The notes beneath the pieces are model-generated. The model searched no databases and had not been told where the DNA came from. It saw only the letters and a program-made list of their open reading frames with translations. Shown piece after piece: positions 1-8,129 of a stretch of 64,000 bases of DNA. Position 1 is the stretch's first letter. Each line of letters begins with the position of its first letter. The DNA lies in contig NZ_JAPFQA010000002.1 in assembly GCF_027563465.1 (NCBI RefSeq), positions 620,001 to 684,000 on the forward strand, given 5' to 3'. This DNA is from Mesorhizobium qingshengii (GTDB lineage: Bacteria; Pseudomonadota; Alphaproteobacteria; Rhizobiales; Rhizobiaceae). Made by a program: the position numbers and the translations under genes.

Positions 1-799
1 AAAGCGGCGCGACGGGAAGGCGCGGTGAAACAGCCTCGTCGAGACGGCCAAGCGCCTGGTCGAGGCGCAACAGCAAGGAGGCGCCGAAGCGGCGCGCGAG
101 CGGCGCGCGCGGTGCGGCCATGATGGCGCCCGCCGTGCGCAGGCCGACGCTTTCCAGGCTGGCACGGGTCGCCGGCTCGATGCGCAGCGCCGCCAACGGC
201 AAGGGCGCCAGCAGCGCTTCCTCTTCACCGGAAGGCACGATGCGGTCGCCGGAAAATCGTGCCGCGGCCCAGGCCGCGCCCGGCGTGGCGGCAAGCCCGG
301 CGCGGACATCAAAACCCTGATGGAAGAAGCGCGACAGGATGTCGTCCAGCATCGCGCGTTCGCCGCCGAACAGATGGGTGCAGCCGGTGATGTCGAGAAA
401 CAGGCCGTCGGCACCGTCCAGCGCCACCAGCGGGGTGTAGCGGTCGCACCAGTCGGCAAGACCATCGAGCAGGCGGCGGTCGGCCTCCGGATCGGCCTCG
501 ACGATGTCGATCGACGGATGCATGGCGCGCGCATCGGCGATGCCCATGTCGCGCTTCAGGTGCAGCGCCTCAGCCCGCTCGTCGAGGGCCGAGATGCGCT
601 GCGCGTTGCCTTGGCGGTGGCTGATCACGAGCGGTGGGTGAGATGGCGGCAGGTGATCCGACGGCCGGGAACGCCAGGACCGCCCCAGACGCTGCCGCAG
701 GATCCTTTCCACTGCCAGATAGGGAAACCACAGGGACAGGATTCTTTGCCCGTTCTTTCTGTCTTTCCTCGCCCCTTCTTTCGTCGAATGCGCGTTCAT
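1..799 (-). CDS. imuB: ImuB, Y-family DNA polymerase-like protein (3' end outside window)
   Basis: Non-catalytic Y-family polymerase homolog that works with ImuA and DnaE2 in damage-induced mutagenesis. Only the N-terminal ~266 residues are present; the frame is open to the window edge. The start chosen is the ATG at 799. The protein opens with a ..RILSLWFPYLAVERIL.. segment, where true Y-family polymerases carry a metal-binding Asp; this fits ImuB, which lacks polymerase catalytic residues. Further along are LDGADGLFLDITGCTHLFGG (around residue 120) and the AATPGAAWAAARF segment, both typical of the family. It lies directly downstream of imuA and overlaps its 3' end by about 230 bp in another frame. 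dnaE2 probably follows outside the window (inference). Confidence 0.88.
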   Translation of the reverse strand, partial: MNAHSTKEGARKDRKNGQRILSLWFPYLAVERILRQRLGRSWRSRPSDHLPPSHPPLVISHRQGNAQRISALDERAEALHLKRDMGIADARAMHPSIDIVEADPEADRRLLDGLADWCDRYTPLVALDGADGLFLDITGCTHLFGGERAMLDDILSRFFHQGFDVRAGLAATPGAAWAAARFSGDRIVPSGEEEALLAPLPLAALRIEPATRASLESVGLRTAGAIMAAPRAPLARRFGASLLLRLDQALGRLDEAVSPRLPVAPL

Positions 800-1622
800 C
801 GGGGTTCCACTCCAGTGTGAATTGTCCAGGCAGGGCCGTGCGGCTCTTGCCGATGGTGACGGTGAAGGCCGGGCGGCCGATCGAGCCGGCGAGCGGCCCG
901 GCGATGGTGTCGCGCGGCGTTGCCGGCGCCGACGCGACGATGAGGCGGACGGGTGCGGCCGTCGGCTCGGGCTCCGCCGCCTGCCGCAGCAGGAACACCG
1001 GCCGGCCGGCACCTAGCGCCCTTGCATGCAGCCGGCGCGTCGCGGTCAGGTCGAGCCGCTGCGGATTGCCGCGGATTTCAAGGATGACGGCGGCGAGCGC
1101 GGTCATCCGGGCGGCCTCCTCGGCGACCCACAGCGCATCGACAAGTCTGGGCGCTTCGGAAAACAGCAATTGTTCGGGCTCGATGCCGAACGAGGCTTGA
1201 AGCCCCCTGGCATAGGGAAAGCCGGCCTCGCGGAAAATCTCCGACGTGCCGATCCACAGGACCGGCAGGCCCTTCGCCTGCTTGAGGATCAGGCTCGTGA
1301 GCGACAGCGCGAAGCCGGCGACGGCTCCGGCATCGCGGGTTTGTGTGCCATGGATTTCGCTCAGGGCGGCTTTCGGCAGGCCGCCGCTCAGTGCGGCATC
1401 GAGGCGCTCGACGCCGGTGGGCAGGAAGGCATCCGGCAACGCCGCGGCAACGCCGCGCCGGACGATCGTGAGATCAGTATCGGGGGTGAGATCGGTGCCG
1501 ACGTCAGCATCGGAGGTCGCGGCGGCCGGCGCCTGCAGGCGCTCGGGCAACGTTCCCTCGATCTTCGCGATCTGGCGGCGCAGGGCAAAAACAGTCTCCC
1601 GCGCCACGGCGGTCATCGCCAT
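570..1622 (-). CDS. imuA: ImuA, RecA/SulA-like mutagenesis accessory protein
   Basis: Accessory factor of the ImuA-ImuB-DnaE2 error-prone repair cassette. The 350-residue frame begins at the ATG at 1622 (a second Met lies at 1616). The family core is visible: LPTGVERLDAALSGGLPKAA near residue 67, then a RecA-like fold without a classical Walker A, ending near FTLEWNPDERAFD at about residue 273. The remaining ~76 residues are Pro/Ala/Arg-rich and overlap the start of imuB in a different frame, so they may be a dispensable read-through tail. A LexA box lies 25 nt upstream, so SOS control is expected. Confidence 0.85.
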   Translation of the reverse strand: MAMTAVARETVFALRRQIAKIEGTLPERLQAPAAATSDADVGTDLTPDTDLTIVRRGVAAALPDAFLPTGVERLDAALSGGLPKAALSEIHGTQTRDAGAVAGFALSLTSLILKQAKGLPVLWIGTSEIFREAGFPYARGLQASFGIEPEQLLFSEAPRLVDALWVAEEAARMTALAAVILEIRGNPQRLDLTATRRLHARALGAGRPVFLLRQAAEPEPTAAPVRLIVASAPATPRDTIAGPLAGSIGRPAFTVTIGKSRTALPGQFTLEWNPDERAFDERRGEERQKERAKNPVPVVSLSGSGKDPAAASGAVLAFPAVGSPAAISPTARDQPPPRQRAAHLGPRRAG

Positions 1623-1646
1623 GACGGTCAGCTTCCACTCACAATT

Positions 1647-1661
1647 GTTCCTGTTATGTTC
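1647..1661 (-). promoter_or_regulatory. LexA (SOS) box upstream of imuA
   Basis: The sequence GTTC-N7-GTTC (GAAC-N7-GAAC on the imuA strand) is the established direct-repeat LexA operator of alphaproteobacteria. It begins 25 nt upstream of the imuA start and abuts a TATAAG hexamer on the same strand (1661-1666), a plausible -10 element, so LexA bound here would block the promoter. Confidence 0.82.
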
Positions 1662-1804
1662 TTATAGATTCCAGAGGGTGCCCCAAGAGTCAAGCAGAGT
1701 CACAAGGAATTTATTCCTTCGCGCCTCGAGGGTGCGGAAGCAGCCGCCGCGCCATTTGCCGATTCCGGTGCGAAAGCCTATATGCCGGGTTCAAAGGACA
1801 AAGC

Positions 1805-2227
1805 ATGGCCCGCATCTACAAGACCCGCACCTGGCACGACCAGTTCTCGCCGTCCATGGAGGAATTTGAGTTCCTGGCGCTGGAGTCCTACGCCCACCTG
1901 CCGGAGGATTTTCGCAAGCTGACCGGCGAGATCATCATCCAGATCGCCGAATTCCCGACCGACGAGATCATGGACGATTTGTCGCTGGAAACGCCGTTCG
2001 ACCTGCTCGGCCTGTTCGAAGGACGCGGCATCGCCGAACGCTGGAATCCGCAGACCGGCGAAGGGCCGAACCGCATCACGCTCTACCGCCGCGCCATGCT
2101 CGACTACTGGGCCGAAAACGAGGAAACGCTGGGCGACATCGTCACCCATGTGCTGATCCACGAGATCGGCCATCATTTCGGCCTGTCGGATGATGACATG
2201 GAGCGGATAGAGGAAGCTGCTGAATAG
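1805..2227 (+). CDS. Metallopeptidase family protein (zincin fold, PF06262-like)
   Basis: Small cytoplasmic zincin-like protein of 140 residues. The zinc site is clear near the C-terminus: HVLIHEIGHHFGLSDDDMERIE contains HExxH (His-Glu-Ile-Gly-His), with a downstream acidic cluster where the third ligand is expected. The length matches the short PF06262 family, whose substrates are unknown. The ATG at 1805 is preceded by an AAAGGA ribosome binding site. No signal peptide or membrane segment is visible. Confidence 0.85.
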   Translation: MARIYKTRTWHDQFSPSMEEFEFLALESYAHLPEDFRKLTGEIIIQIAEFPTDEIMDDLSLETPFDLLGLFEGRGIAERWNPQTGEGPNRITLYRRAMLDYWAENEETLGDIVTHVLIHEIGHHFGLSDDDMERIEEAAE

Positions 2228-2234
2228 CACTCAG

Positions 2235-2660
2235 ATGACGGAAGCAGAATTTGCCGACCGGATCGATTGCAATTGGCCGTATCACCACATTTCACAAAGC
2301 CGGGAACTGATCACAACCGCAGTCGGCATTTCGCCGAATGCCGCGTTCCTTGCGCTTAGTGAGTTTTGCCATCTGCCCGTAAGTGCTGCCGTCGAGTCCA
2401 CCACCCTCTTAGCTCTGGTCGAGCTTTGGCTATCCGAATTCGACCATCCGGTGGCGCCTATGTTGGCGGAATGCGCGATCTCCATGATTGAGCACAGGCT
2501 GTCGTCGGTTTCCGAGACACTAACAAAGATGGATTACGTCTCGGGCTATCCCGGCCTCCTCGCAGCGCTATCGATACTCTGCTTCAGCTGCGATGACGTC
2601 GACGGCCTCGCATATGCGCGGTTCGACGAAATCAGCGCCGCCTGGGCAAAGCTGCCGTAG
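2235..2660 (+). CDS. Hypothetical protein
   Basis: A 141-residue protein that I do not recognise. It starts 7 nt after the metallopeptidase stop, so it is probably co-transcribed with it. It is acidic, fairly rich in Ser, Leu and Cys, and has no signal peptide or clear membrane span. A Leu-rich central segment (TTLLALVELWLSEF) suggests a helical globular fold. Its codons are less GC-biased than those of its neighbours, which may point to more recent arrival. The start at 2235 lacks a strong Shine-Dalgarno sequence, so translation may depend on coupling. Confidence 0.6.
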   Translation: MTEAEFADRIDCNWPYHHISQSRELITTAVGISPNAAFLALSEFCHLPVSAAVESTTLLALVELWLSEFDHPVAPMLAECAISMIEHRLSSVSETLTKMDYVSGYPGLLAALSILCFSCDDVDGLAYARFDEISAAWAKLP

Positions 2661-2673
2661 CCGGTTAGGTGCT

Positions 2674-2880
2674 CTACCAGTCGCTGAGCTTGGTATCGGG
2701 CCCGTATTCCTGACCTTCGACATCCTTGACCACGGCCTGGCCGCAGCGCATGGCCTTGGCCTTCTTGTCGTAGGCGTAGGTCGGCGAGCCGAACAGGTGC
2801 CAGCCCTTGTTCAGCGCCGCCGTCACCTTGTGGCAGAAGCCGGCGTCGTCCGGGCCAGTCAGAAAGCGGTAGAGTTTCAT
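2674..2880 (-). CDS. DUF1737 domain-containing protein
   Basis: A 68-residue protein matching the DUF1737 pattern: an N-terminal MKLYRFLTGPDDAGFCHKVT, then LNKGWHLFGSPTYAYD, and a C-terminal GPDTKLSDW. The family is small, cytoplasmic and of unknown function. The conserved G-W-x-L-x-G-S-P signature is intact. It is convergent with the upstream hypothetical gene, leaving a 13-bp gap. Confidence 0.8.
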   Translation of the reverse strand: MKLYRFLTGPDDAGFCHKVTAALNKGWHLFGSPTYAYDKKAKAMRCGQAVVKDVEGQEYGPDTKLSDW

Positions 2881-2918
2881 TTTTCAGTCCTGTCGTGAGT
2901 GCTCTGTTTTCTTCGTTT

Positions 2919-2999
2919 CGAGCATGATCTTTTCCGAAACCCGGTTCCCGCTTCTTGCTTCGCTGACCTTCGGTCCGGGGTCATGCCCGATCATGCGCC
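2919..2999. repeat. Dispersed rhizobial palindromic repeat (GATC..CCGAAA..CCGG type), degenerate
   Basis: Contains GAGCATGATCTTTTCCGAAA and CGGTTCCCGCTT, matching the first half of an intergenic palindrome found in many copies in rhizobial genomes. The second half is degenerate (GTCATGCCCGATCATGCGCC). The stop codon of the CoA-ester lyase falls in its distal end. Related copies in this window are at about 8069, 30199 and 35425. Confidence 0.6.
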
Positions 3000-3884
3000 G
3001 ATGGCGGCTGCCTTCGCCAGCAGTTTTTCAGCCTGCCCGAGGTGCAGCCGCTCGACCATCTTGCCATTCAGCGCGATCACGCCCTTGCCGGTGTTCTCCG
3101 CAAGCGCGAAGGCCTGGCTGACCAGGCGCGCCTCGGCCACGGCCTGAGTGGACGGCGAAAAGGCGCGGTTGGCCGCCTCGATCTGGGCGGGATGGATGAG
3201 GGTCTTGCCGTCGAACCCCATGGCGGCCGCTTCCACACATTCCTGGGCGAAGGCGTCGAGGTCGCGAAAATCGTTGGAGACGCCATCGACCATGTCGAGA
3301 CCGCCGGCACGCGCGGCCAGCACCATCTGCATCAGCCACGGCACGAGATAGCGCCGGTCGGGCGTCGCCAGCACGCCGGTATCCTTGACCAAATCGTTCG
3401 TTCCGGAAACGAAACAAACCAGTCGTGAGGCCGGATCCCGGCCAAGTTCAGCTATAGTGCCGATGTTCAGCAGTGCCTTGGGCGTTTCGATCATCGCCCA
3501 TAGCTTGACGCTGTCGGGGGCAAAATTGTCGTCGAGCACATCGCCAGCCTCGAGCAGGTCGCGCGGCGTGTCGACCTTGGGCAAGAGGATGCCATCCGGC
3601 TCGCAGCCTGCCGCGGCCAGCAGGTCGGCGGCGCCCCATTCGCTGGCCAGCGCGTTGACGCGCACCACCATCTCGCAGCGCTGGCCAAAGTGGTTGGCAA
3701 CCGGGCGGTTGGCGAAAATCCCCGCCAGCTTTTCGCGCGCCGCAACCTTGTCGGCCGGGGCCACGGCATCCTCGAGGTCGATGATGATGGCGTCGCAGGA
3801 AAGCTGCGCGATCTTGGCCAAGGCCTTGTCGTTGGAGGCCGGGACGTAGAGCACCGAACGGCGCGGGCGATAGCTATCGGTCAT
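2991..3884 (-). CDS. HpcH/HpaI aldolase / citrate lyase family, CoA ester lyase
   Basis: A 297-residue Mg-dependent lyase of the malyl-CoA/citramalyl-CoA type, which cleaves or condenses acyl-CoA esters. Family motifs are in order: RRSVLYVPASN at the N-terminus, IIDLEDAVAP (metal-binding acidic pair), VVRVNAL, ILLPKVDTP, AMIETPKALLNI, and DGKTLIHPAQIEAANRAF near the C-terminus. The ATG at 3884 (MTDSYRPRRS) was chosen because the longer open frame upstream looks non-coding. The exact substrate cannot be set from sequence. The stop codon falls within a degenerate dispersed repeat. Confidence 0.85.
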   Translation of the reverse strand: MTDSYRPRRSVLYVPASNDKALAKIAQLSCDAIIIDLEDAVAPADKVAAREKLAGIFANRPVANHFGQRCEMVVRVNALASEWGAADLLAAAGCEPDGILLPKVDTPRDLLEAGDVLDDNFAPDSVKLWAMIETPKALLNIGTIAELGRDPASRLVCFVSGTNDLVKDTGVLATPDRRYLVPWLMQMVLAARAGGLDMVDGVSNDFRDLDAFAQECVEAAAMGFDGKTLIHPAQIEAANRAFSPSTQAVAEARLVSQAFALAENTGKGVIALNGKMVERLHLGQAEKLLAKAAAIGA

Positions 3885-4217
3885 AGCAAATCTATGCCGC
3901 CTGTGGCCGATCGAGGCAAGCGTACAGGGCATTGCTTTCGAGTTGGCCAGTCGCAGAAGCTGGCGCCGCCCCTGCACGAAAACTGCACACGCTTGCGGAA
4001 AACCTCCTCCAATCCGCCCAATCGTTTCCTGGCCAGCCTGCGAGACAGGCGGCATGCACAAGCGAGCAAAACCCCGTTGGTCCCTGCCCTACCGGCTGCG
4101 CAGCGAAGGCTGGTGGCTGGTCGATCCGCCACGCGCGAATCCCACGGCGATCCTCATCCCTTTCGTCCGCGGGAGCCCGCCGGCAATCCGGCTGAGCGCC
4201 ATTGGGAAGGCCAGGTC
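3885..4217. other. Intergenic region with no recognised feature
   Basis: This 333-bp divergent spacer separates the CoA-ester lyase and the DUF4173 gene and must hold both promoters. I see no tRNA, strong hairpin or known operator. Open frames through it on both strands lack family motifs and look incidental. Confidence 0.4.
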
Positions 4218-5759
4218 ATGACATCATTGTCCACCGCCGCGCCGAGCTATTGCAGCCGCCTCGGTGTTGCCGTGCTGCTGGCAGCACTTGCGGATTTCCT
4301 CTTCTACGGCCAGCCCGCCGGCATCACGGTTTTCCTGTTCGCCATCCTGATTGCCGCTGCCGTCGTCGCCGTGCATCCCGCCGCCTTCAGCGACGGCAGG
4401 CTCTGGATCAAGCCCGTCGCCCTGCTTGTCGCGCTGCTGCCGCTCACGGAGAATGTCTGCGGCCTGTCGGTGTCGGTCGCGCTTATTGCCATGATCGTCT
4501 TCGCGCTTTCGCTCAGTGGCAGGCTGCGGCACCGTATCGCCCGCATTGCCGGCCAGATCGCGCTGTTCCTGCTGGCGGCGCCGTTCCGGCTCGTTGGCGA
4601 TTTCATCCGCTGGCGCAAGACGGCGCGACGGTCCGGCCGGCGCCGCGTCCGCCTGGCGGCGCTCGCCGTGTGGGTCATGCCGCTGACGCTGGGCGCCGTC
4701 TTCCTGGCGCTGTTCGGCGCTGCCAATCCGGTCATCGATTACTGGCTGTCGCTGATCGACCTTCTGAAGCTGCTCGATCTCATCCAGCCAACGCGGATTG
4801 CCTTCTGGATGTTCGTGCTCGCCGGCGTCTGGGCTTTCTTGCGGCCACGCCTGCCGCGCCTGTTCCGCCGCATCCCGCGCACGGCGGCGCCGGCTGATGT
4901 CAGTGCCCAATCCGAGAGGACCGCCATCGAGGACATCCTCTTCGGCAAGGCGGCCATTCTTCGCGCGCTCGTTATCTTCAACATGCTGTTTGCGCTGCAG
5001 ACCGGACTCGACGCCGCCTATCTGTGGGGCGGAGCCGCCCTTCCCGACGGGCTGAGCTACGCCGCCTATGCGCATCGCGGCGCCTATCCCCTGATCGTCA
5101 CCGCGCTGCTTGCCGCCGGTTTTGTCCTTGCGGCGCTGCGGCCCGGCAGCGAAACATCAGGGGATCCGCTCATCCGCCGGCTGGTCTACGTCTGGGTGGC
5201 GCAGAACATCATGCTGGTCATCTCGTCGATCCTGCGGCTCGACCTCTATATCGGCATCTATGCGCTGACCTACTGGCGCGTCGCCGCTTTCGTCTGGATG
5301 GGGCTGGTGGCGGCCGGCCTTGCCCTGATCATCGCCCGCATCGCGCTTGGAAAATCCAATGAATGGCTGCTATCCGCCAATCTTCTGACGTTATCGGCGA
5401 CGCTTTATGCCTGCTGTTTCATCAACTTCGCAGCAACGATCGCCAATTACAATGTCGACCATTCCCTCGAAATGACCGGCCAGGGTATTTCACTCGACGC
5501 CTGGTATCTGCGTTCGCTCGGTCCGGACGCGTTTCCGGCGCTTGATCGCTTCCTCGAGCATCAGAGCCGGACTGCTGCCGCCAATGATCCGGACTTCCGC
5601 GAGCTGGCGGGAGCGCGCGGCAGCGACGAAGGCCGGTATCGCACCATGCAGCAGAACTGGCGTGCCTGGAGCTTCCGTGACTGGCGCCTGCTCGGCTATC
5701 TCGACACCAGGGCCCCGCTCGTGGTTCCTGATGTCGCAGAACCTGTACCGGGCCGCTGA
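4218..5759 (+). CDS. DUF4173/DUF4153-type integral membrane protein
   Basis: A 513-residue polytopic inner-membrane protein with roughly ten hydrophobic segments, starting at about residues 10-65 (LGVAVLLAALADFLFYG, IAAAVVAVHPA). A basic loop RWRKTARRSGRRR lies near residue 135. The later segment YAHRGAYPLIVTALLAAGFV (around residue 285) is typical of the DUF4173 family. The C-terminus is soluble and acidic and mentions no known enzyme motif. The ATG at 4218 was chosen because upstream residues look non-coding. It ends 3 nt before the response regulator gene, so the three genes probably form one operon. The function is unknown; a sensory or envelope role is inferred from the context. Confidence 0.8.
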   Translation: MTSLSTAAPSYCSRLGVAVLLAALADFLFYGQPAGITVFLFAILIAAAVVAVHPAAFSDGRLWIKPVALLVALLPLTENVCGLSVSVALIAMIVFALSLSGRLRHRIARIAGQIALFLLAAPFRLVGDFIRWRKTARRSGRRRVRLAALAVWVMPLTLGAVFLALFGAANPVIDYWLSLIDLLKLLDLIQPTRIAFWMFVLAGVWAFLRPRLPRLFRRIPRTAAPADVSAQSERTAIEDILFGKAAILRALVIFNMLFALQTGLDAAYLWGGAALPDGLSYAAYAHRGAYPLIVTALLAAGFVLAALRPGSETSGDPLIRRLVYVWVAQNIMLVISSILRLDLYIGIYALTYWRVAAFVWMGLVAAGLALIIARIALGKSNEWLLSANLLTLSATLYACCFINFAATIANYNVDHSLEMTGQGISLDAWYLRSLGPDAFPALDRFLEHQSRTAAANDPDFRELAGARGSDEGRYRTMQQNWRAWSFRDWRLLGYLDTRAPLVVPDVAEPVPGR

Positions 5760-5762
5760 TCC

Positions 5763-6455
5763 ATGCCGCATCACATCCTCGTTGCCGACGATGATCCGCA
5801 TATCCGCGAAGTGATCTGCTTCGCGCTGGAAAAGGCCGGCATGAAAACGCAGGCCGTGGCCGATGGTGCCGCCGCCCTGCAAGCGATCGGGCGCCGGGCG
5901 CCCGATCTCGTCGTGCTCGACATCGGCATGCCGGAGATGGATGGGTTGGAGGTCTGCCGGCGGCTGCGGCAGCGATCCGATGTGCCGGTGCTGTTCCTGT
6001 CCGCGCGAGACGAGGAAATCGATCGGGTGCTGGGTCTCGAAATGGGTGGCGACGACTATGTGACAAAACCGTTCAGCCCGCGCGAGCTGGTCGCTCGCGT
6101 CAACGTCATCCTGCGGCGCGCCCGCCCGGCGCCGGCCGAACCGGCCGACGACAGGCAGTTCACGCACGGCAAGCTTGCCCTGGCGCCGGCCAGCCACGCC
6201 GCCAGCTTCGATGGCAAGGCGCTTGCCCTGACGGGGATAGAGTTCTCGATCCTGAAGGGATTTCTGGCGCGGCCCACGCATGTGCTCGACCGCGACATGG
6301 TGATGGCCAGTGCCTATGCCGGCAAGGTCCATGTCGCCGACCGCACCGTCGACAGCCATATCCGCAACATCCGCGCCAAGCTGGCGGCGTTGGGTTGCCT
6401 GGATGTCATCGAGACCGTGCATGGCGTCGGCTTCCGGCTCGGCCGATGCGGCTGA
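5763..6455 (+). CDS. Two-component response regulator, OmpR/PhoB family
   Basis: A 230-residue DNA-binding regulator. The receiver domain (residues 1-115) has the acidic pair VADDDPH, the phosphoacceptor Asp near residue 53 in VVLDIGMPEMDG, and the conserved Lys in YVTKPFSPREL. The C-terminal winged helix (about 130-228) shows LTGIEFSILKGFLARP and the recognition region VADRTVDSHIRNIRAKL, ending ETVHGVGFRLG. It overlaps the start of the histidine kinase gene by 10 bp, showing a cognate pair. The arrangement recalls CreB/CreC, but the target genes are not known. Confidence 0.92.
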   Translation: MPHHILVADDDPHIREVICFALEKAGMKTQAVADGAAALQAIGRRAPDLVVLDIGMPEMDGLEVCRRLRQRSDVPVLFLSARDEEIDRVLGLEMGGDDYVTKPFSPRELVARVNVILRRARPAPAEPADDRQFTHGKLALAPASHAASFDGKALALTGIEFSILKGFLARPTHVLDRDMVMASAYAGKVHVADRTVDSHIRNIRAKLAALGCLDVIETVHGVGFRLGRCG

Positions 6456-8059
6456 CGACCTCGCGCAAATGGATTGGCCGCAAGTGGCGGCCGCGTCTCG
6501 CCACGGTCGTCGTTGCCATCCTGATCATGGTGATGGCGTTGCCGTTGGTCGGCCTGTTCTTCTTCCGGCTCTACGAGAACCAGCTGATCCGCCAGACCGA
6601 AGCGGAACTGATCGCGCAAGGTGCCGCCTTCGCCGCCATCTATGCGCAGGACGTGCGCGACGCCGGCATTGCGCCGGACAAGCTCGGCGCAGAGATGCCG
6701 CAGGGAGGCGGAGATGCGAGCCGGAGCGCCAATCCGGGCCGAAGTATCGACCCGGGCTACCGGCCGATCGAGCCGCGTCTCGATCTCGCCTCGGACACCG
6801 TGCTTCCGACCCGGCCGGCGGCGGTGGCCGCGACCGCCGATCCCGCCTTAACCGCGATCGGCGCGCGCCTGTCCGGCATTCTCGACGCCACGCAGAAAAC
6901 CACGCTGGCCGGCTTCCGGCTGCTCGACCCCCGAGGCGTGGTCATTGCCGGACGTGGCGAGGTCGGCCAGTCACTCGCTGACGTCGAGGAGGTGCGCGAG
7001 GCACTCGCTGGGCGCCATGCCAGCGCGCTCAGGCTGCGCATCCCGGACCAGCCGGCGCCGCCGCTCTATTCGGTCAGCCGTGGCACCAAGGTGCGTGTCT
7101 TCGTCGCCCTGCCGGTGGCCGTCGACGGCCGAGTCGCCGGCGTGGTCTATGTGTCGCGGACACCCAACAACATCGTCAAGCATCTCTATGGCGAACGCGG
7201 CAAGGTGACGTTGGCGGCGATCGCCATTCTCGGCGGCACGCTGCTCATCGGCCTGGTCTTCCTGCGCACCGTCAGCCGCCCGATCTATGCGCTGATCGAC
7301 CGCACCCAGCGCATAGCCGCCGGCGATCGCGGCGCCATCCGGCCGCTCGACCATCACGGCACATACGAGATGGCGGAGCTTTCCGCCGCCTTCCTCGACA
7401 TGGCGGAAAAGCTGCAGGCGCGATCGGACAGCATCCAGACTTTCGCCACCCATGTCTCGCACGAGCTGAAATCGCCGCTGACGGCGATCCAGGGCGCGGC
7501 CGAGCTGCTGCGCGATTCCGGTTCGGCGATGGACGATGCCGAGCGGCGGCGATTCTCCAACAACATCGTCACCGATGCGGGACGGCTCAATCTGCTGGTG
7601 CGGCGCCTGCTCGAGCTGGCGCGCGCCGAAAATCGCGCGCCGAGCGGCGAAAGCACCTCGATTGGTGCAGTGCTGGCGCTACTCCCAATCGACAACAGGC
7701 TGGCGATCCGCGTCGAGGCCGGCGGCGATCTGACCTTGCGCATGTCGGCCGAGAACGGGGCCATCGTGCTTGCCAATCTCCTCGACAATTCGGCCAGGCA
7801 TGGCGCGACGCAGGTTTCGGTCACGGCGGCAAACGCCGAGGGCAGAACGACCATCCTGGTCGATGACGACGGCGCCGGCATTTCGCCGAGCAACCGGGCG
7901 CGTATCTTCGAGCCGTTCTTCACCACGCGACGCGCTTCGGGCGGCACCGGCATGGGCCTCGGCATCGTCCTGGCCCTCCTGAAAGCGCATGATGGTACGA
8001 TCAGGCTGGTTGACTCCGAACGCGGCACGCGCTTCGAGATCAATCTGCCGGTTGTATGA
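6446..8059 (+). CDS. Two-component sensor histidine kinase
   Basis: A 537-residue membrane kinase. TM1 is near residues 15-40, a periplasmic sensor of about 210 residues follows, and TM2 is near 255-275 (LAAIAILGGTLLIGLVFL). HAMP is next, then the DHp helix with phospho-His near 339 in HVSHELKSPLTAIQGAAELL. The ATPase boxes are NLLDNSARHG (N), DDGAGISP (G1) and GGTGMGLGIVLALLKAHDG (G2). The ATG at 6446 overlaps the regulator gene. The sensor contains a Pro/Arg/Ala-rich, probably disordered stretch at about residues 88-135, between two better-ordered parts. The signal is unknown; the neighbouring DUF4173 protein is a candidate partner (inference). Confidence 0.9.
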   Translation: MRLTTSRKWIGRKWRPRLATVVVAILIMVMALPLVGLFFFRLYENQLIRQTEAELIAQGAAFAAIYAQDVRDAGIAPDKLGAEMPQGGGDASRSANPGRSIDPGYRPIEPRLDLASDTVLPTRPAAVAATADPALTAIGARLSGILDATQKTTLAGFRLLDPRGVVIAGRGEVGQSLADVEEVREALAGRHASALRLRIPDQPAPPLYSVSRGTKVRVFVALPVAVDGRVAGVVYVSRTPNNIVKHLYGERGKVTLAAIAILGGTLLIGLVFLRTVSRPIYALIDRTQRIAAGDRGAIRPLDHHGTYEMAELSAAFLDMAEKLQARSDSIQTFATHVSHELKSPLTAIQGAAELLRDSGSAMDDAERRRFSNNIVTDAGRLNLLVRRLLELARAENRAPSGESTSIGAVLALLPIDNRLAIRVEAGGDLTLRMSAENGAIVLANLLDNSARHGATQVSVTAANAEGRTTILVDDDGAGISPSNRARIFEPFFTTRRASGGTGMGLGIVLALLKAHDGTIRLVDSERGTRFEINLPVV

Positions 8060-8068
8060 AATTGGAGC

Positions 8069-8109
8069 CTGATTCCGAAACCGGTACCCACTTTTCGGGA
8101 TCATGCTCC
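8069..8109. repeat. Dispersed rhizobial palindromic repeat
   Basis: Holds GATTCCGAAACCGGTACCCA followed by CTTTTCGGGATCATGCTCC, nearly the canonical form of the dispersed repeat seen elsewhere in the window. Its final ATCATGCTCC creates an in-frame ATG at 8103 ahead of the FAD oxidoreductase gene. Confidence 0.7.
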
Positions 8110-8129
8110 AGGCTTGGAAAGGCAAAAGC

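Noticed and set aside
3690..4217. N-terminal extension of the DUF4173 protein to 3690
   Set aside because: This region overlaps the CoA-ester lyase on the other strand and reads as a shadow; the hydrophobic family start is at 4218.
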